Origin: Bugulina stolonifera
Taxonomy: Eukaryota > Bryozoa > Gymnolaemata > Cheilostomatida > Bugulidae
DNA: 64,000 bases
NCBI GenBank assembly: GCA_935421135.1
Contig: OW285196.1
Span: forward strand, 2,947,001 to 3,011,000
Direction: 5' to 3'
Both the position numbers and the translations under genes were made by a program. Below are positions 36,191-49,070 of this stretch, piece by piece. The notes under the pieces are model-generated. The model had not been told where the DNA came from. It saw only the letters and a list, made by a program, of their open reading frames with translations, and did no database searches. Every line of letters starts with the position of its first letter. Position 1 is the stretch's first letter.

Positions 36191-36345
36191 TCAGTGTTAA
36201 TATAAATATTATAATTATATATATTGTAATTGTTACAATTTTGAATATAAAATAAGTTGAACATTTCACAGTGTGTTAGCTTCCTATTCTATTAGTACCA
36301 TTGATATCTAGAGTCTTTAATATTTTAGGTGATTGGTTACTAAAG

Positions 36346-39300
36346 ATGAATGAAAAGAGAGAATCAGGTAAGGCCTTATGCCCAGCACTCAGTTTCCAAT
36401 TGAGTTCGCTATTAGAGTGCCCACTGATGACTTTAAGTCTTTATTTGTAATTAGGCAGTTAGTTGAATGCGGCATCAGATAAGTCATGACTCAATTTTGA
36501 ACTTGCACCTAGGTTTCCCTTCATGTTGCTTTCGAGGAATTTTTAAGTGACATCCATCCACCAACCAATAGTATAGTTAGTGTCGTTGACCTTGAAATTT
36601 TGACATAGGAAATTCCAACGCTGGAATTTCTATGCAAGCCCGTCTCATATGTAATCTAATTACATGACGTAATAAAAACCAGTGAGATTTGTATTGAATG
36701 GAATGAAAACATTCAACCACTGAGAAATCTCTGTATTTCAGGAAGGCAGAAGGAGTTATCTTCCCGCAGGGTTCTAGATAATGCATCTAGACAGAGGAGG
36801 CTGAGGAAGGCAATAGAAGCTCTTGAGCAGGATAATTTCCAGGATGATCCTCATGCTGATCTAAGGATGAGTAAGAAAGCTCCCAAGTTTGATGAGTCAA
36901 TGGATCAGCCTCCTTGTGAGTTATATAACATAAGGCTACTAGACCGTCCATAGTAATGGCACTGTGTACAATCATGTCTCATAACATAAGGCTACTAAAC
37001 CGTCCATAGTAATGTCACTGTGTACAATCATGTCTCATAACATAAGGCTACTAGACCGTCCATAGTGATGTCACCGTGTACAATCATATATCATATTTAA
37101 TGTATCACGTAGTAGATAGTAGTACATAGTTCTATCATTATACTTCATCACATACCATAATTATTACATACAAGACAGCACACAGTGATATCATCATGCA
37201 CTATTTCCATCGAATGTTACATAAGCACTTAGACAGTACACAGTTATGTTATCGTGTAACATTGCATGTACATGTATGTGCCATAGTGTATCAGATAGGC
37301 TACTAGACAGTACGTAAAAATGTCATCGTGTGCAATTATCCGTAGCAAAGAAAAAGAAGAAAGGCCGCTCAGAGACATTCAGATACAGACTGAAGAAAAG
37401 TTTTGCTGCTCTTGTTGAGGAGGAGGTAAGATTTAACTACAATGTCTGTTTAGCTATAACCCCATCTTTAGTGGCAAATGTTGTATTTATAAGTTTTATC
37501 CTTCTCTACCCCCAATTCAACATGCAACGGTGTCATCAACATACAGCAAAGCATTGCTATTACTTGTGGATTGTCTGAAAATAATCACTTGAAAATGTTA
37601 TCCCATCTTCGCAGTTGTCTCCTCTTTACTCACTAAACAGGAGAAAGCAATTACTCCTGGGAATTGATAAATGAGCATCGGGTTAAGTGGTCCCATGGAG
37701 AACTTGACCCTTTGTGCTATTCACCAAAGTGCAAGCAACCAACCAAATTTTGGAGTCAAGTCAGTACTGTCTGGGGTCAAGTAAGTATTGTCTTAAGTCA
37801 AGTCAGTAGATGTCTCAAGTCAAGTCAGCAAGTCTCAATTCAAGTAGAAATGCAAGTCAAATGGTGAAAGCTTTGCATTTTCCAAAACATCACCATTTTC
37901 TTTTAGTAGGCATTCCAATTCATGTAAAACCGTGCCAATGTGTAGCTGGGTATGTATGTCATACAATTATGGTAAAGAACCATTCTGTACATGTAGTAAT
38001 ATTGGGACTGTGGTCTAGACTGTTCATGTGGTATTATATATTAGTAACAGTGATACAGTGTTACATCTCATATAGACAGAACATGGTACAATGTCTGCTG
38101 GCCAACCATGCAATTCTAGACTACATCTTATTGCAGTGTGCACTATACACTACTTATCCTACACTTACACTACCTGCACTGTGACTGTGTGCTTGATACT
38201 ACAGTATATACACTGTATAGTGTATAGTCTCAAGCACATACAGTGTAAGTGTTACCTGTATTCTGTATCCTCGTACCTAACCATGATATGCTCTGAGCGC
38301 TTGTAACAGCACTGATGAAGTAAAAGTGGTAAATGGGTAGATAGTTGAGATCTGTTTTCCATGTCAGTGAGCAAATTCTTATCCACCACGTCGACTTGGT
38401 AGACTCCAAATCTAAACCACAAGTCATTCAGGTTTCCAAGCCAGGTCACATTGATGCGCAAGTTGGCAAGTTCAATCAAGTCGACTTGTGACTTGACAAT
38501 TCAAGTCGAGTCAGCTCTGAATATCAATATGATTAGCTACTATTTCGTTTATCACTTTATGTAGGAAACCACATTGGAAACGAGGTAAATGAATGTAAAA
38601 CTGATAACTTAACTCTTTCAAGTCCAAATGACATCTACAATCCTACAATCTCTTTTCACGTCTGCACATGTAGAACTTCTGCAAATCAGTTGGATTTCAT
38701 CAGACCATTCATTAAGTCATTAGGCGAGTTGGAGTTCAATGACAGGTCAGGGAGGGCGACTGCATTTTATTTCTTGTTTCCAGACCAATATTTTGAACTA
38801 ATTTTTCTTCAGCTTATGTCTTCTAGTCGTAGCGTATCCTGTACAGCGTCGCTAGTTGAATGATGATTTTTTAATCGTGTGACATCTTACTTATTCTTAG
38901 GATTATCTTTACAGCAAATACTCAAGAAAGATGGCCCTAATTTCCTAACAAGTCTTGTACCATCCCCGGCATACCCGCCCCGACAGTTCTGTGCTGTATG
39001 CGGATACTTTTCAAACTATACCTGTGTAACGTGTGGGGCACGCTATTGTTCCGTCAGATGTCTTGGGACACATCAGGATACCAGGTCAGTTCTACCTGTC
39101 CATTGGTCAGCTATACTTGTCCATTGGTCAGTTATACCTGTCTGTTGATCAGCCATACCCGTCCATTGATCAGTTATACTTGTCCATTGGTCAGCTATAC
39201 CTGTCTATTGGTCATTTATACCTGTCCATCCAAAATTTCCGAGCTCTAGAATTTATGTTTGTGCAATGCACCTCAGCCAACCTGAACTATTTTATTTTCA

Positions 39301-39521
39301 ATTTAGACAGTTTTTAGTCAATGCATGTTTGCAATATGAGCTCGGAGTCCCTGGTGCAAGTACAGCCTGCTGCTTCTTTATACTAGTATTATGTCGTCCT
39401 ACTACATGTAATAGTATATTCGCAATACTGCAGTAGCTGTGATGCATAAAGCAAATGATACTCAAATTAACTAAGTGTGTCGTCTCTATCGTGGTGTAGG
39501 TGTTTGAAATGGACGGCTTGA
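36346..39521 (+). CDS. ZNHIT1: Zinc finger HIT domain protein 1 (SRCAP/SWR1 complex subunit), complete, 5 exons
   Basis: Exons 36346-36367, 36742-36915, 37346-37425, 38915-39084 and 39500-39521 join in phase to 155 aa; the human protein is 154 aa. The N-terminal part has the family blocks RRVLDNASRQRRLRKAIEAL and DNFQDDPHADL, then a Lys cluster (KKKKKGRSETFRYRLKK). The HIT zinc finger occupies residues 118-150 with C118/C121, C129/C132, C137/C141 and H145/C150 as metal ligands, ending RCLKWTA where vertebrates end RCLKWTV. ZNHIT1 is the Vps71/Swc6-type subunit of the SRCAP (SWR1) chromatin remodeller, which exchanges H2A for H2A.Z in the nucleus. The last coding exon is 22 nt. Intron 2 contains a 56-bp repeat, intron 3 a hAT-like fragment and intron 4 a minisatellite. 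Confidence 0.97.
36918..37088. repeat. 56-bp tandem repeat, 3 copies, in ZNHIT1 intron 2
   Basis: Nearly identical units containing CATAAGGCTACTAGACCGTC and ACTGTGTACAATCATGTCTC begin 2-3 bp after the splice donor. Confidence 0.95.
37735..38519. mobile_element. hAT-like GACTTG family, inverted and truncated copy in ZNHIT1 intron 3
   Basis: The right end AGTCGACTTGTGACTTGAC and the terminal TCAGCTCTG are the reverse complement of the 31585 end (CAGAGCTG). The interior AAAACATCACCATTTTCTTT and TAGGCATTCCAATTCATG match 32840-32890 in opposite orientation. The other end appears 5'-truncated near 37735. Confidence 0.75.
39088..39235. repeat. 21-bp tandem repeat in ZNHIT1 intron 4
   Basis: About seven copies of CCTGTCCATTGGTCAGTTATA variants start directly after the donor site at 39084. 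Confidence 0.92.
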
Positions 39522-42500
39522 AACAGTCTCGCAGTAAATATTGGTACCAGCTGAGTGTACCGAAGATGTATAATGCTGCACCAAGGGGTGGCCATGAAGA
39601 TTATCAGAAACAAGAGGCATATTGTGGCCACTTAGCTGTGGTGTTACTACTGGGACAATGTCGTAAACTCACCACCTGTGATGCATCCTGCAGTAAATAG
39701 ATGGAACTGGCTCCATCATGGCTACCACCATGTGATATTCTATTTATTGTTTCGCTTCATTACTTCTTGGTAAAATCTTGTTTCAGTGATATTGTAACAG
39801 AGTTGGTCGGTTTATCAATATGCGGGTTTACTGCAAGTCTGTGTATAAAATCTGTGATTTTACAGATGTACTGTAGTAGCAGTAGATTCAGAATAAAACT
39901 GTCCATAAACTGTACCAAGTAAGCATTGTAATTTACATTGTAGTTACTGTAACTACTTGCACTCCGATATTATCTGGAATCCAAGGTATAATGTCAAAGT
40001 TATCTGCCGGCTGAATGCCTAATCACCCCTATAACAAACTGCTAACTACCCTACATTTAGTGAAACTGACATTTCCTGACCAATAAATACCCACATTACC
40101 TAGTAATTAGCATTAGTACACAGTATCATATATGCCTACCTACCTATCTCAGTATTTCTGGCTATTTCATGGTGCTCTGTTCATTAGCTGCATATAAAAA
40201 ACTTGGTAGGTGTTGGCATCTAACTATGCGTTTGCATGCTACCAGATACTATCTAGCATCATATATGATGTCTTCAGAAGTACTGCAGGTACATACTGAA
40301 TAGGTTAGGTGCCAGGTATATACTACATCTCTACATAATTCGCTGCCCCAATGCTCAATTGTTCTAAAATATTTTTGAATTAAATTGACGGTTTTGTCCA
40401 AGTTGGTAGTTTACACACTCATGTTTACTGAGTAGGTGACTTAGCTCATAGTTACCCGTAGGCCTAAGTGTACAACATATATATTTTAGTTTAGGCAACT
40501 CATGGCGTTGGTATAATATCTGTAATAGGGTATTATTTTTATCGTTGTTGCCATGAATTCCTCCAGCATTCCCCCATGAGTTTCTTTGTACTTATGCTTT
40601 CCCCAAGGATGGTTAGGACAGCCTTATATGGTCATAATGTTCCAGGTTTATTACTCCTTTATTCTCATTGCACTAAATACTATATTATTATATTGTAAGT
40701 ACACTGTATACATATAATATACAATGTATATGAGCTGTATTGTCATCACTGCTACAGTTGAGACGACTTTAAACTGTCTATATTTACAGTCAAGATTTGG
40801 TATGATACATAGACTATGGTCTTTGGAACTTTTGATCAAATCATCGGGTTGAAAATATTCGAATATTACGTTTTAGATAGATCAATGAATTGTTCATAGT
40901 ACATGTATAATAATAGTCCCCCATATTATAGTATTCTATCATAGTACAGAAATATTGGTCACTTTTATTTACTGGTTATATATTGGTCAGGGATCTAGAA
41001 TATATGTAACCCATCTTAAAGGTCAAACACTAATATTACTTACTATATACCACCACATCTCTAATCTGTATAGCCTTAGCATAGTGTATATTCATGGGGT
41101 AACCAACCACCCCACCTTTAAAATATATCTCATTTTAATGAAGAGTATAAAGAAATGGTATGGTGATTAACAGTATAGGATATGATTAGCTATTTAGCTA
41201 ATTAGTGAAATACTGTGCTGTATAATACTATCTATAATGCTCAAGGTAACAGGTTTATTTATACATAATATCCAACTGTAGCAGTAGTTCTATCAATCCA
41301 CTGGTTTACCTTGGAAGCAGTAGGTCATCACTAACTGACCAGTCCACTGGGATATTGTACTATTCTACACCTCCAACACATCATGGTAATGTAACTTACA
41401 CCTATTATAATACTACTCCAATATCTCTGCTTTCTCATCTTGTGCTATTAATTTTCCAGCATCCAGTACAATAAAACTGTGAATTTCTTAAAACGTTACT
41501 AATTTCTCATGGTCATAGGTATAGCATAAAAAATCAAACCATTTTACCACCAAAGTTTCAGCTAGTTTGTATTTACAGAATGATGTATAATTATACTGTT
41601 ACAATCTATAATTTATTATACACATACATGCCTGTCCTAAATAAATACTGGGTAATTCATTAGGTAACTAATTCTGGTTATTGCTAATTTATACTGAATT
41701 GTCATAATCAAAATTAATAATGAAAAATAATCAAAAATAAATTTGACTGAATTTTTTTGGTAAACAGGCACTGCATATGATTTTCTAGCTGATACTAGGG
41801 TACTGGTAGTATGGAAATAAACAATTACGCTGTCAAACTATGGACATACAGTAGTATGGAATATTATAGACTATCTAGTCCCACATTGCAGTTCTCAGTA
41901 TTGTGTTCTTATCTTGGTTATGAGCTGCAAGGCATTAAAATGATATGCAGGTAGAAATGAGAAATAGGGTGTGCTGGATATCTTAGCAATATGGTAATAT
42001 TATAACGTAGCTTATACTATAAGTATAAATAGTAAATTATTTGTCAAAATAGAAATCAGATGAAAAGAATGGTTAAATACTAAGTTCCATCAGAGTGCAC
42101 CATTGGAGATGAAAGTGCTCAGTGGCTTTATAAATGGTTCATGACATATTTTGGCTCACAAATATTTCGCATGGATACCTCCTTGTCTCAATACTACCAA
42201 CACCATTGTACAGTACTTTACTGTATATTATTACTCTTAGGACATATTAGTTTAAGAATCAGTTCGTGTTTTATGTAATGCAAACTTGTGTATGCGTATA
42301 TATACAGTACATTGTATATACATGTAACTGTTTTATTATAATAATTATGTACTTTACACTGTTGGTCGCTTTATGCTATTAATTACTATAATCTAGACGA
42401 ACATGTGTTTTAATGTACTTTGTGACGTACTGTCTAGAAATCTAACATATCAAAAAGTTATTCATATAATATGAAACAATTTTATATCTGAGCAAATATC

Positions 42501-42596
42501 GTAATCACAGACAATCTTTGTCTGATGCTACTTCTGTTTTAATTAGCGTGCTATATTAATGAATAGCCTCAGGACTTTGTACTTTGTTTTTTACAG
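39522..42596. other. Intergenic / 5' region of the myosin light chain gene
   Basis: No further protein domains are seen. The missing first coding exon of the light-chain gene (an ATG directly followed by a GT donor) should lie here. Candidates are ATG|GTAATG near 41383 and ATG|GTAATA near 41992, neither proven. The rest is AT-rich with no recognised element. Confidence 0.35.
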
Positions 42597-45500
42597 GCCA
42601 AGCTATCAGCAGATGAGATTGAAGGTATGTGAAGCACTAAGCTGCTGCCCATATGTTGGTTTGGTAGAGGCAGCACAATGTTACATGATTATGTAATTAT
42701 ACAATGCATGTTTATAGCTGCCATAAACAGTGTATCCTGTGCTGCCCTTCATTAGGTTATTGATTCATAGCTACATGTATAAGCCAGAGAAATGCTGTAC
42801 TGCCTCTGCCATTAGTATCAGTTCACCTAGCTTTGTGCTACATGCATGTATCACGTATGTGACTGAAATATGATTAGGAGGGCATCACCATTTTATAGTT
42901 AAGATTATAAATTCTCTTTTTGGAATTTTGGTCCAAATTCAGATCAAGCAATTTGTACTTTACTGTAGTGGAATCATGCTAAATACTAGCAAATTGAAGG
43001 TGTCAACTTTCCTTCTTTTGGAGGTCTCGAGACTCTACAAACAGATGAATGGAGAGACAAACGTGTATTCCAGCATGTGGGTGGCTCATCTTGCACCTCC
43101 TGTGCCCAATTTATATATTAGAATAATGTAACTTGTCATCAGGCTTATTATAACTGGTTAACAGGCTTATTTAATAAGGTTGTGGTGTGAGACATGATTT
43201 TCTAACTTTAATAGTCGCTTGAGCGAAAGATTTGCTCAACGCAATGATCTTAAACAACTACATGTATATTAGTTTTCAAATAATAGTATTACTGTATGTT
43301 ACAATGTGTAGGTAGATGTAGACGCTAATATTAAATAGCAGTATATTGTGCTAGTAAAGTTTTTATGCCCTAATTGTGTGTTGTAATAGACAGGCATGTA
43401 TATTAACTTAGCTTACAAACCTCTATTTACATTCTTTTCAGTTTTCCATGTTCTTCGCATATCACATCATTTATCACAGGAGTTATCTGCTCTCCTCCAT
43501 TGCACAAAATTCAAGTGTCAACATAATTATTAAAAAGAGAGGACAACTCCTTCGTGCTGTGGTAGAAACATGCAAGGTGTTTGTTTCCTCTTTAGATTGT
43601 AAGGAAGTGTTTGACCTGTTTGATTTCTGGGATGGACGAGATGGTCTTGTGGACGCAGCAAAGGTTGGAGATTTCCTGAGGTCTCTTGGTTTAAACCCGA
43701 CAGAGGAGCAGGTGCTCAAGAGCGGAGGGTGTAAGAAAATGGGTGAGTAGCCTGCAGAGATAACTTCATTCCGCTGTCTGAACTGTAATTCTTCAGATAC
43801 CATAACATGTCTTATCTGAGCATCATCTTATGCTGCCAGCTTTGAAGTACATGTAGTTTATTTCGGAGGAGCTACACTAGCCAGACGAAATAATAGGGTA
43901 ACGATGAGCGAAAATTTTGTATCTTCATTTCAGATTATTATCATAGTACGTTTAATTTTTATGCTATACAACACAAAACATTCCATGTCATAAAGTCAGT
44001 GTTGGTCATTGACGACTGTCCCCAGGACATCAAGGTTGTCGAACACAAAATAATATAATAATTAGAATCATGTAACTGCTCTTGGTTACTATTGACTTGA
44101 TTCTAGCGTTATGTGATGTTTTTCTGTATATTCAGAATAACAATGGCAAGATTTCCAATGTCAGGTAACACCGTTTTGTACCTCATATTATAATTTTCAG
44201 ACTTGTCCCCCCTTGGGTAATGTCAATGTTTTCTTACATTGCCAATACTTTCAAGCTTTTTCTTCCCTCGTCTTATTATGCAATGTTTGCATGACTGCTA
44301 TTCATTTAGTACCCTTGACACTGTATCTGTACATGTATACAGGTATTTATTAATTTGGTATGAATGTTCCAGTATTGTCACGGTTTCCTGTATTTCATTG
44401 TTACATGTTTATTACCCTGTATTTGATGTAATGAGGCCCTGGCTGTCATGGTGATAGCTCTTACCTATTATACATCTGTTTTCCTTATTTATTGGAATGT
44501 TTTTATATGTAACATATTAATTTCTGTCCTAGTAGAGTAGAGTAAAGTTAGTCTCATTTATTCAATAGTAAAATAAAATAGAAAGATGTTAGTATTTAAT
44601 GACAAGCAAGCAATGATGGGAAACTAGTAAGTGCTTCTAATGAATATGGATATGAGACTAAAGTTAAAAAACTTTACAGTCTGATTGCATTGAAGTAAAT
44701 AATGTAAACTGTAGTCAAGTTGCACATCGTTTTGAAGCTCAAAATGTGTGAACTTACTAACTAGGATACTTATATTTTGAATAGTAAACTTACTAGTTCT
44801 ATACTAGTTTACATGTAACTAACATAATATGGTCATCATGTACACATTTGTGTGAATATTATATTTTCATTGGTTATATGACTTGCCTGTTGGTAAATAA
44901 CAACCCTCATAAACATTAGCAAACTATTTAATACCCTACGGGGTTTCTGTACTCGAATATTTGCTGGAGAACTCAAACTTTAAGTTGTATAACTTGCTGT
45001 CATAGGTGATCACTGTTTTGGGCAATATTGCTGCTGTTTACAGATACTATACCTGTAGTATAATTAGCATAAGTGTTGTGTTTAGATCTTATATCAATTT
45101 CTTTGCTATCAGCACATACATTGTAAATTACTGTTGAAATATGCATGCACACGACTGTGTATAGTAGGTTTATGTGTGAATATTGTAATTAAGTATCGCT
45201 TGTAAACGCACATACATACAGGAGAGAAACAGTACAAGTTGGACGAGCTGATGCCAATTTACCAGGATGTACTGGCGGCCAAAGATTCCGGAACATTTGC
45301 TGACTTTATGGAAGCTTTCAAAACATTCGACCGGGAAGGTCAAGGCTACGTGTCTTTCGCTGAAGTGTGTCACTTCCTCTCTGCCATGGGTAAGTTTTAT
45401 CAATTTGGGTTTTGATGACATTCATACATGCAAACGTTTTGCCCCATATTACATTACATGTCTGATCATGGTATTCATAGTACAGTATGAACATGATGCA

Positions 45501-46390
45501 GTGTTTAGTGGCCCTAATGAGACTAAGGTACATTTTGCATACCTATTATATCTCACCAATCCGCAGTCTATTATTTACGTTCTGTATACAAATGAACTGG
45601 TTGGATGGCTTACTGCAAGTGTTGTAAAAATATGATGCAACATACAAGCATGTGCATTTTATACACATACATGTATAATACAAGACAGTCTGCCAATCTA
45701 GCTGTACATTAATTACCAAATGCTAAGGTTTTGCTTCCGACACATTTTGATCAGGTGACAGACTTACAGATGAAGAGGTGGATGAGATCATGAAGTCTAC
45801 CGACACTCAGGAGGATTTGGATGGAAACATCAAGTTTGAAGGTAAGAGTTACGAGTCATGTTATTTACTAATACCAGTAATGCTACAAGTCATGTAAATA
45901 TTATGTTATTATGTACATTTGCACATCATGGGTTGGTAATAGAGTAATACTATACTGTATATCTTGGGTATAATAGTATCAGAGTTAGAGGTTACTCAAG
46001 TGCTGCATGTCCTTGGACATGTTGCTAAATTGAGAATATGTATCTTGATGGATTGTGAAGCAGGAGTAGACAACTTTAAAACCAAACATATGTATCGACA
46101 AGGAGTTGTACTTTTTTGCAGTTCTAATAACAACTCATAAGTAATAAATACAAATTTCTTTGATGTAACAATGCTGTGTGAGAAAGGTTAGATCTTAACG
46201 ATTTAATGGGAAAATTATATTTCTGTGAGTTTCTAATAGTAAGCTTCATGTTGTATACCTGTAGAACTAAAAGTGTTAGAATAAATATGAAACCAAGTGC
46301 GGATAAAGATAGGCATGTCTGCAATTTTGAATCTTTTTGGTAATATTTACAGATTTTATAAAGAAAGTGATGGATGGACCCTCAAAGTAG
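42597..46390 (+). CDS. Myosin essential (alkali) light chain, EF-hand protein
   Basis: Exons 42597-42624, 43596-43742, 45222-45389, 45755-45841 and 46353-46390 join in phase; with an ATG-only first coding part the product is 156 aa, the length of molluscan essential light chains. The protein starts (M)AKLSADEIEDCKEVFDLF. It has the hallmark FDFWDGRDGLVDA first loop, then GGCKKMGEKQYKLDELMPIY, ADFMEAFKTFDREGQGYVSF (third EF hand), LTDEEVDEIMKSTDTQEDLDGN (fourth, degenerate) and FIKKVMDGPSK at the C terminus. Essential light chains clamp the lever-arm IQ motif of conventional myosin II. The EF-hand loops look largely unable to bind calcium, except possibly the first, as in scallop ELC. The start codon exon is not located. 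The gene is convergent with GCHFR, 750 bp away. Confidence 0.95.
44590..44815. mobile_element. Fragment related to the insertion in the RTE LINE
   Basis: ACAGTCTGATTGCATTGAAG and GTAGTCAAGTTGCACATCG, then TTTTGAAGCTCAAAATGTG, match 35146-35225 with about 80 % identity by eye. It lies in an intron of the myosin light-chain gene. Confidence 0.65.
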
Positions 46391-47138
46391 TGACACTTTC
46401 AAAGGCTACCCTTGCTCTGTCTGTAGTTACAATTTAACAATGTACATGTATTTTAGTACACTTGCACTTGATGTAGCCAAATATATAGAATTATTATGAG
46501 CATGCACTAGATTCTCTAAAGTTGTCTACTCTTTCCTACGAGAGGGCAACTTCAAAGTAAGAGTATAAAAATATCCTAGGAGTGATTTATTAGAATTACA
46601 TGTACATGCATCTCTATATAATAATTATAGTATTGCTGCTAACGTATTGTTGTCCATTAGATTCACTATTTTGTCTGCCATTATCGTAATCTTGCTGACT
46701 GTATTTGCCAGTTTATATTCCATAATTATAAGTGACTTTGTGGATTTTGCAGTGCTTGTATACGCTAATGTTTATTTGTAAACAGAGGGTAATAGGATAA
46801 AAATTATAATATAATTATTTTATGAAAATAATAAAAATTCTTACATAAACAGCTAACTGCACATTTTGCAAAATAATAAAAAAATTAACAAAAACAAACT
46901 CATAATCCAGGAAACTTAACTCAGTCGTTGGGGCAACCTTTCAAAATGAGTAGATAAGAAAGGAGGGTCTATGCACATGTATATGTATACAGGGCAGTCC
47001 TTTACATGATAAAAGCTCTTACATCTGCCCAAAAAGTATTCACACTTGCTATACAAGGGGTTCGTATTCGTCTCATTACTATAACGTCACTTGTACACAG
47101 TTACAGTAGTATAAATGTCGTAGCACCTATATTCTATC
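46391..47138. other. Convergent intergenic spacer
   Basis: It contains the 3' UTRs of the light chain (+) and GCHFR (-) genes. It is very AT-rich at 46790-46900; no other feature is recognised. Confidence 0.5.
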
Positions 47139-47787
47139 TCAATATGATCTATACATGGTCCAAATACAAGTTTGTCCAATTCCAGTAGAGCTGGCCACTT
47201 CGTAGCCTTCTTTCTCGAGTCGGTTCAAGATCACCCTTGGGGGCTCTTCACATTTCCACTCCGAGCTAAAATACAGAACGATTATTTATTGCTATAAAGT
47301 AGCGTAGAAACAAGACAACAAGACAAAATTGAAATCACAATAATTCACACTTTACTCATAAAATTTCCAGATGGAGTTGAAATATTCGCCAAATCACCAG
47401 GAAGTTTACATGACCAATGATTGACAAAATAAAATATTGCTTTAGTTGGAGTAGGACTAAGGTTGGGAACCATTTGCAAAGATTTTTAGGCAACTTTGTC
47501 ATCTACACATAGTTTTGAACACCTGCACATATTACATATGAAGGTTTGAATTACACAGCGTAGCCTTACTGTTCAATGCTGGGGACACAATGATAACAAT
47601 TGTGCACAATGGCCACTACAGCATTTCAACTATAAGGGTGTTAGCTGTTGTCGACAAATAGGTCAAATTAGTGGCAAAAGATGCAGACGTACAATTGATT
47701 TCCAGGCTGCTTGATTAACTTCGCACCAATCTTCTCCATCAGCCCAGAGTCACTGTACTCATCACCGACATAGGTAGGTCCAGTCAT
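47139..47787 (-). CDS. GCHFR: GTP cyclohydrolase I feedback regulatory protein (GFRP), first exon missing
   Basis: Exons 47787-47693 and 47265-47139 join in phase (TT|C at the junction) to 73 codons plus stop: TGPTYVGDEYSDSGLMEKIG, then FSEWKCEEPPRVILNRLEKEGYEV (read in two pieces) and STGIGQTCIWTMYRSY. These match the GFRP family blocks GPTMVGDE, DPPRIVLDKLE and TGVGQTLVW. The vertebrate protein is 84 aa, and about 11 residues precede the equivalent Met, so a short upstream exon ending in phase 0 is expected but I could not find it. GFRP pentamers bind GTP cyclohydrolase I and mediate inhibition by tetrahydrobiopterin and stimulation by phenylalanine, in the cytosol or nucleus. Confidence 0.9.
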
Positions 47788-47879
47788 CTGTAATATGAAG
47801 TAGTGAGTTAGTAAAGTAATAACCAGATGTTAAAACCATTGTCTAATATAACAATAATATCCGTGGTGCCAACGACAAT

Positions 47880-48095
47880 TCTTTAATGTGGCTGTCCGGT
47901 AGCAGAGCTACATGTAGTTGAGAGGCCACCATGGCTCCTTATAGTTCGATATGGCATAAAGGGAAAACCTTCTTCGGGACAAAAACCTCCAGGTCATTGG
48001 CGGGACTCGAACCCAAGTCTTTGCAGATAACTTGTGTCATTGCTGCAAGACCAGAGTGACTAGCGCTAGACCACTCGGCCACCAACACCTTTTTA
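47880..48095 (-). mobile_element. tRNA-Ser/Leu-like SINE, family 4
   Basis: The - strand reads GTGGCCGAGTGGTCTAGCGC (A-box) and, after an enlarged variable region, GGGTTCGAGTCCCGCC (perfect B-box). The spacing is longer than in a standard tRNA, and no acceptor-stem partner is evident, so this is a SINE head rather than a functional tRNA gene. The body continues AATGACCTGGAGGTTTTTG. It lies directly upstream of the known GCHFR exons. Confidence 0.75.
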
Positions 48096-48299
48096 TACGA
48101 CATCAAAATAAATATCTCAAGTGTTTCATTATAATATTTGATGTACTTCCACAACTTTAATCATTACTCTCGGTCCTACATAGTGGAGTACACAGCTATT
48201 ATAACCAAGAAGCACACAGGAAATTTCCATATAACTTAGACCTTATATATAACAAATGTAAGCAAGAGTTGACGTGTCTTCTTTCAAAGTGTGGAAAGA

Positions 48300-48842
48300 A
48301 TTTATTATATATATATATGTGACTGGGGCAGGAGCACCTGAGCATAAGCGAATACTTTGAGCTACAAAAAGTTATTATACAAGAAACTTTTAAGTGCTAG
48401 ATAACAAGGTGCAAAGGGTTCTTTGGATAGGCTGCGGATTTTTAAGAGCAATTTGCTGCAGATGACACAATGCATACTGGCACACCCTTTTGAGTACTGT
48501 CCAACAGGTTATTCAACTTTTAGATTGGTTGTGATCTATTTGGGAGTTTCCTCCACATCAACATTGGGCTCTATTGCTGTGACCTAAGATATGGCAGCCA
48601 TCCGAACTGAATTAAATATAGGTTATGACAATATACTTCGTGATATTGTTTTACAAAGTCCGACCCAGTTTCTAAAGACAATAACTGTGCTTGTACATAC
48701 ATATCTCGATGCCACATTGAACATTCATATACGTGCATTGTCTGTGTATGTGACTGCGTATTGTTATTGTAGAAATTCTGTCCTATCTGTATTATTATCC
48801 AATAGAGCCTATCTGGTATACAAACACAAGAATGTTTTCAGG
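48300..48842. other. Intergenic, no recognised gene
   Basis: It starts with a short TATATATATATATG run. The 86-codon frame at 48591-48851 has no domain and codon use like its surroundings, so it is not called. Confidence 0.35.
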
Positions 48843-49070
48843 CGAGTCTGACGCATTTTGCCCAGGCTCCAAAGCTCTCAAAATTCTCAAGCTGTGCCTA
48901 CAGGAGTATTGAGGTGATTCGCTCATCAGTGAGTGGTTGGCAAATCAAATCGGTGAACATCAATACATGAGCTGTTTCATGGTGAATAGCAGCTGTAAGC
49001 CTGTATTTATCAAAGCTATAGTTTTTGGTGCTTTCTAGTAAAACGCTCGCTCAAAATCGCGTTCATGTTT
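48843..49070. mobile_element. Harbinger-like MITE family, diverged copy
   Basis: GGCGAGTCTGACGCATTTTG, AGCTCTCAAAATTCTCAAGC and GGAGTATTGAGGTGATTCGC align with 60958-61050, and the AAAACGCTCGCTCAAAATCG near the end matches the right arm of the 60934 element. Confidence 0.65.

Noticed and set aside
47990..48090. Functional tRNA-Ser or tRNA-Leu gene
   Set aside because: A and B boxes are good, but there is no matching acceptor stem and the body continues as a SINE.
48591..48851. 86-codon + strand frame
   Set aside because: No domain, no splice partners, and it runs into a decayed MITE.
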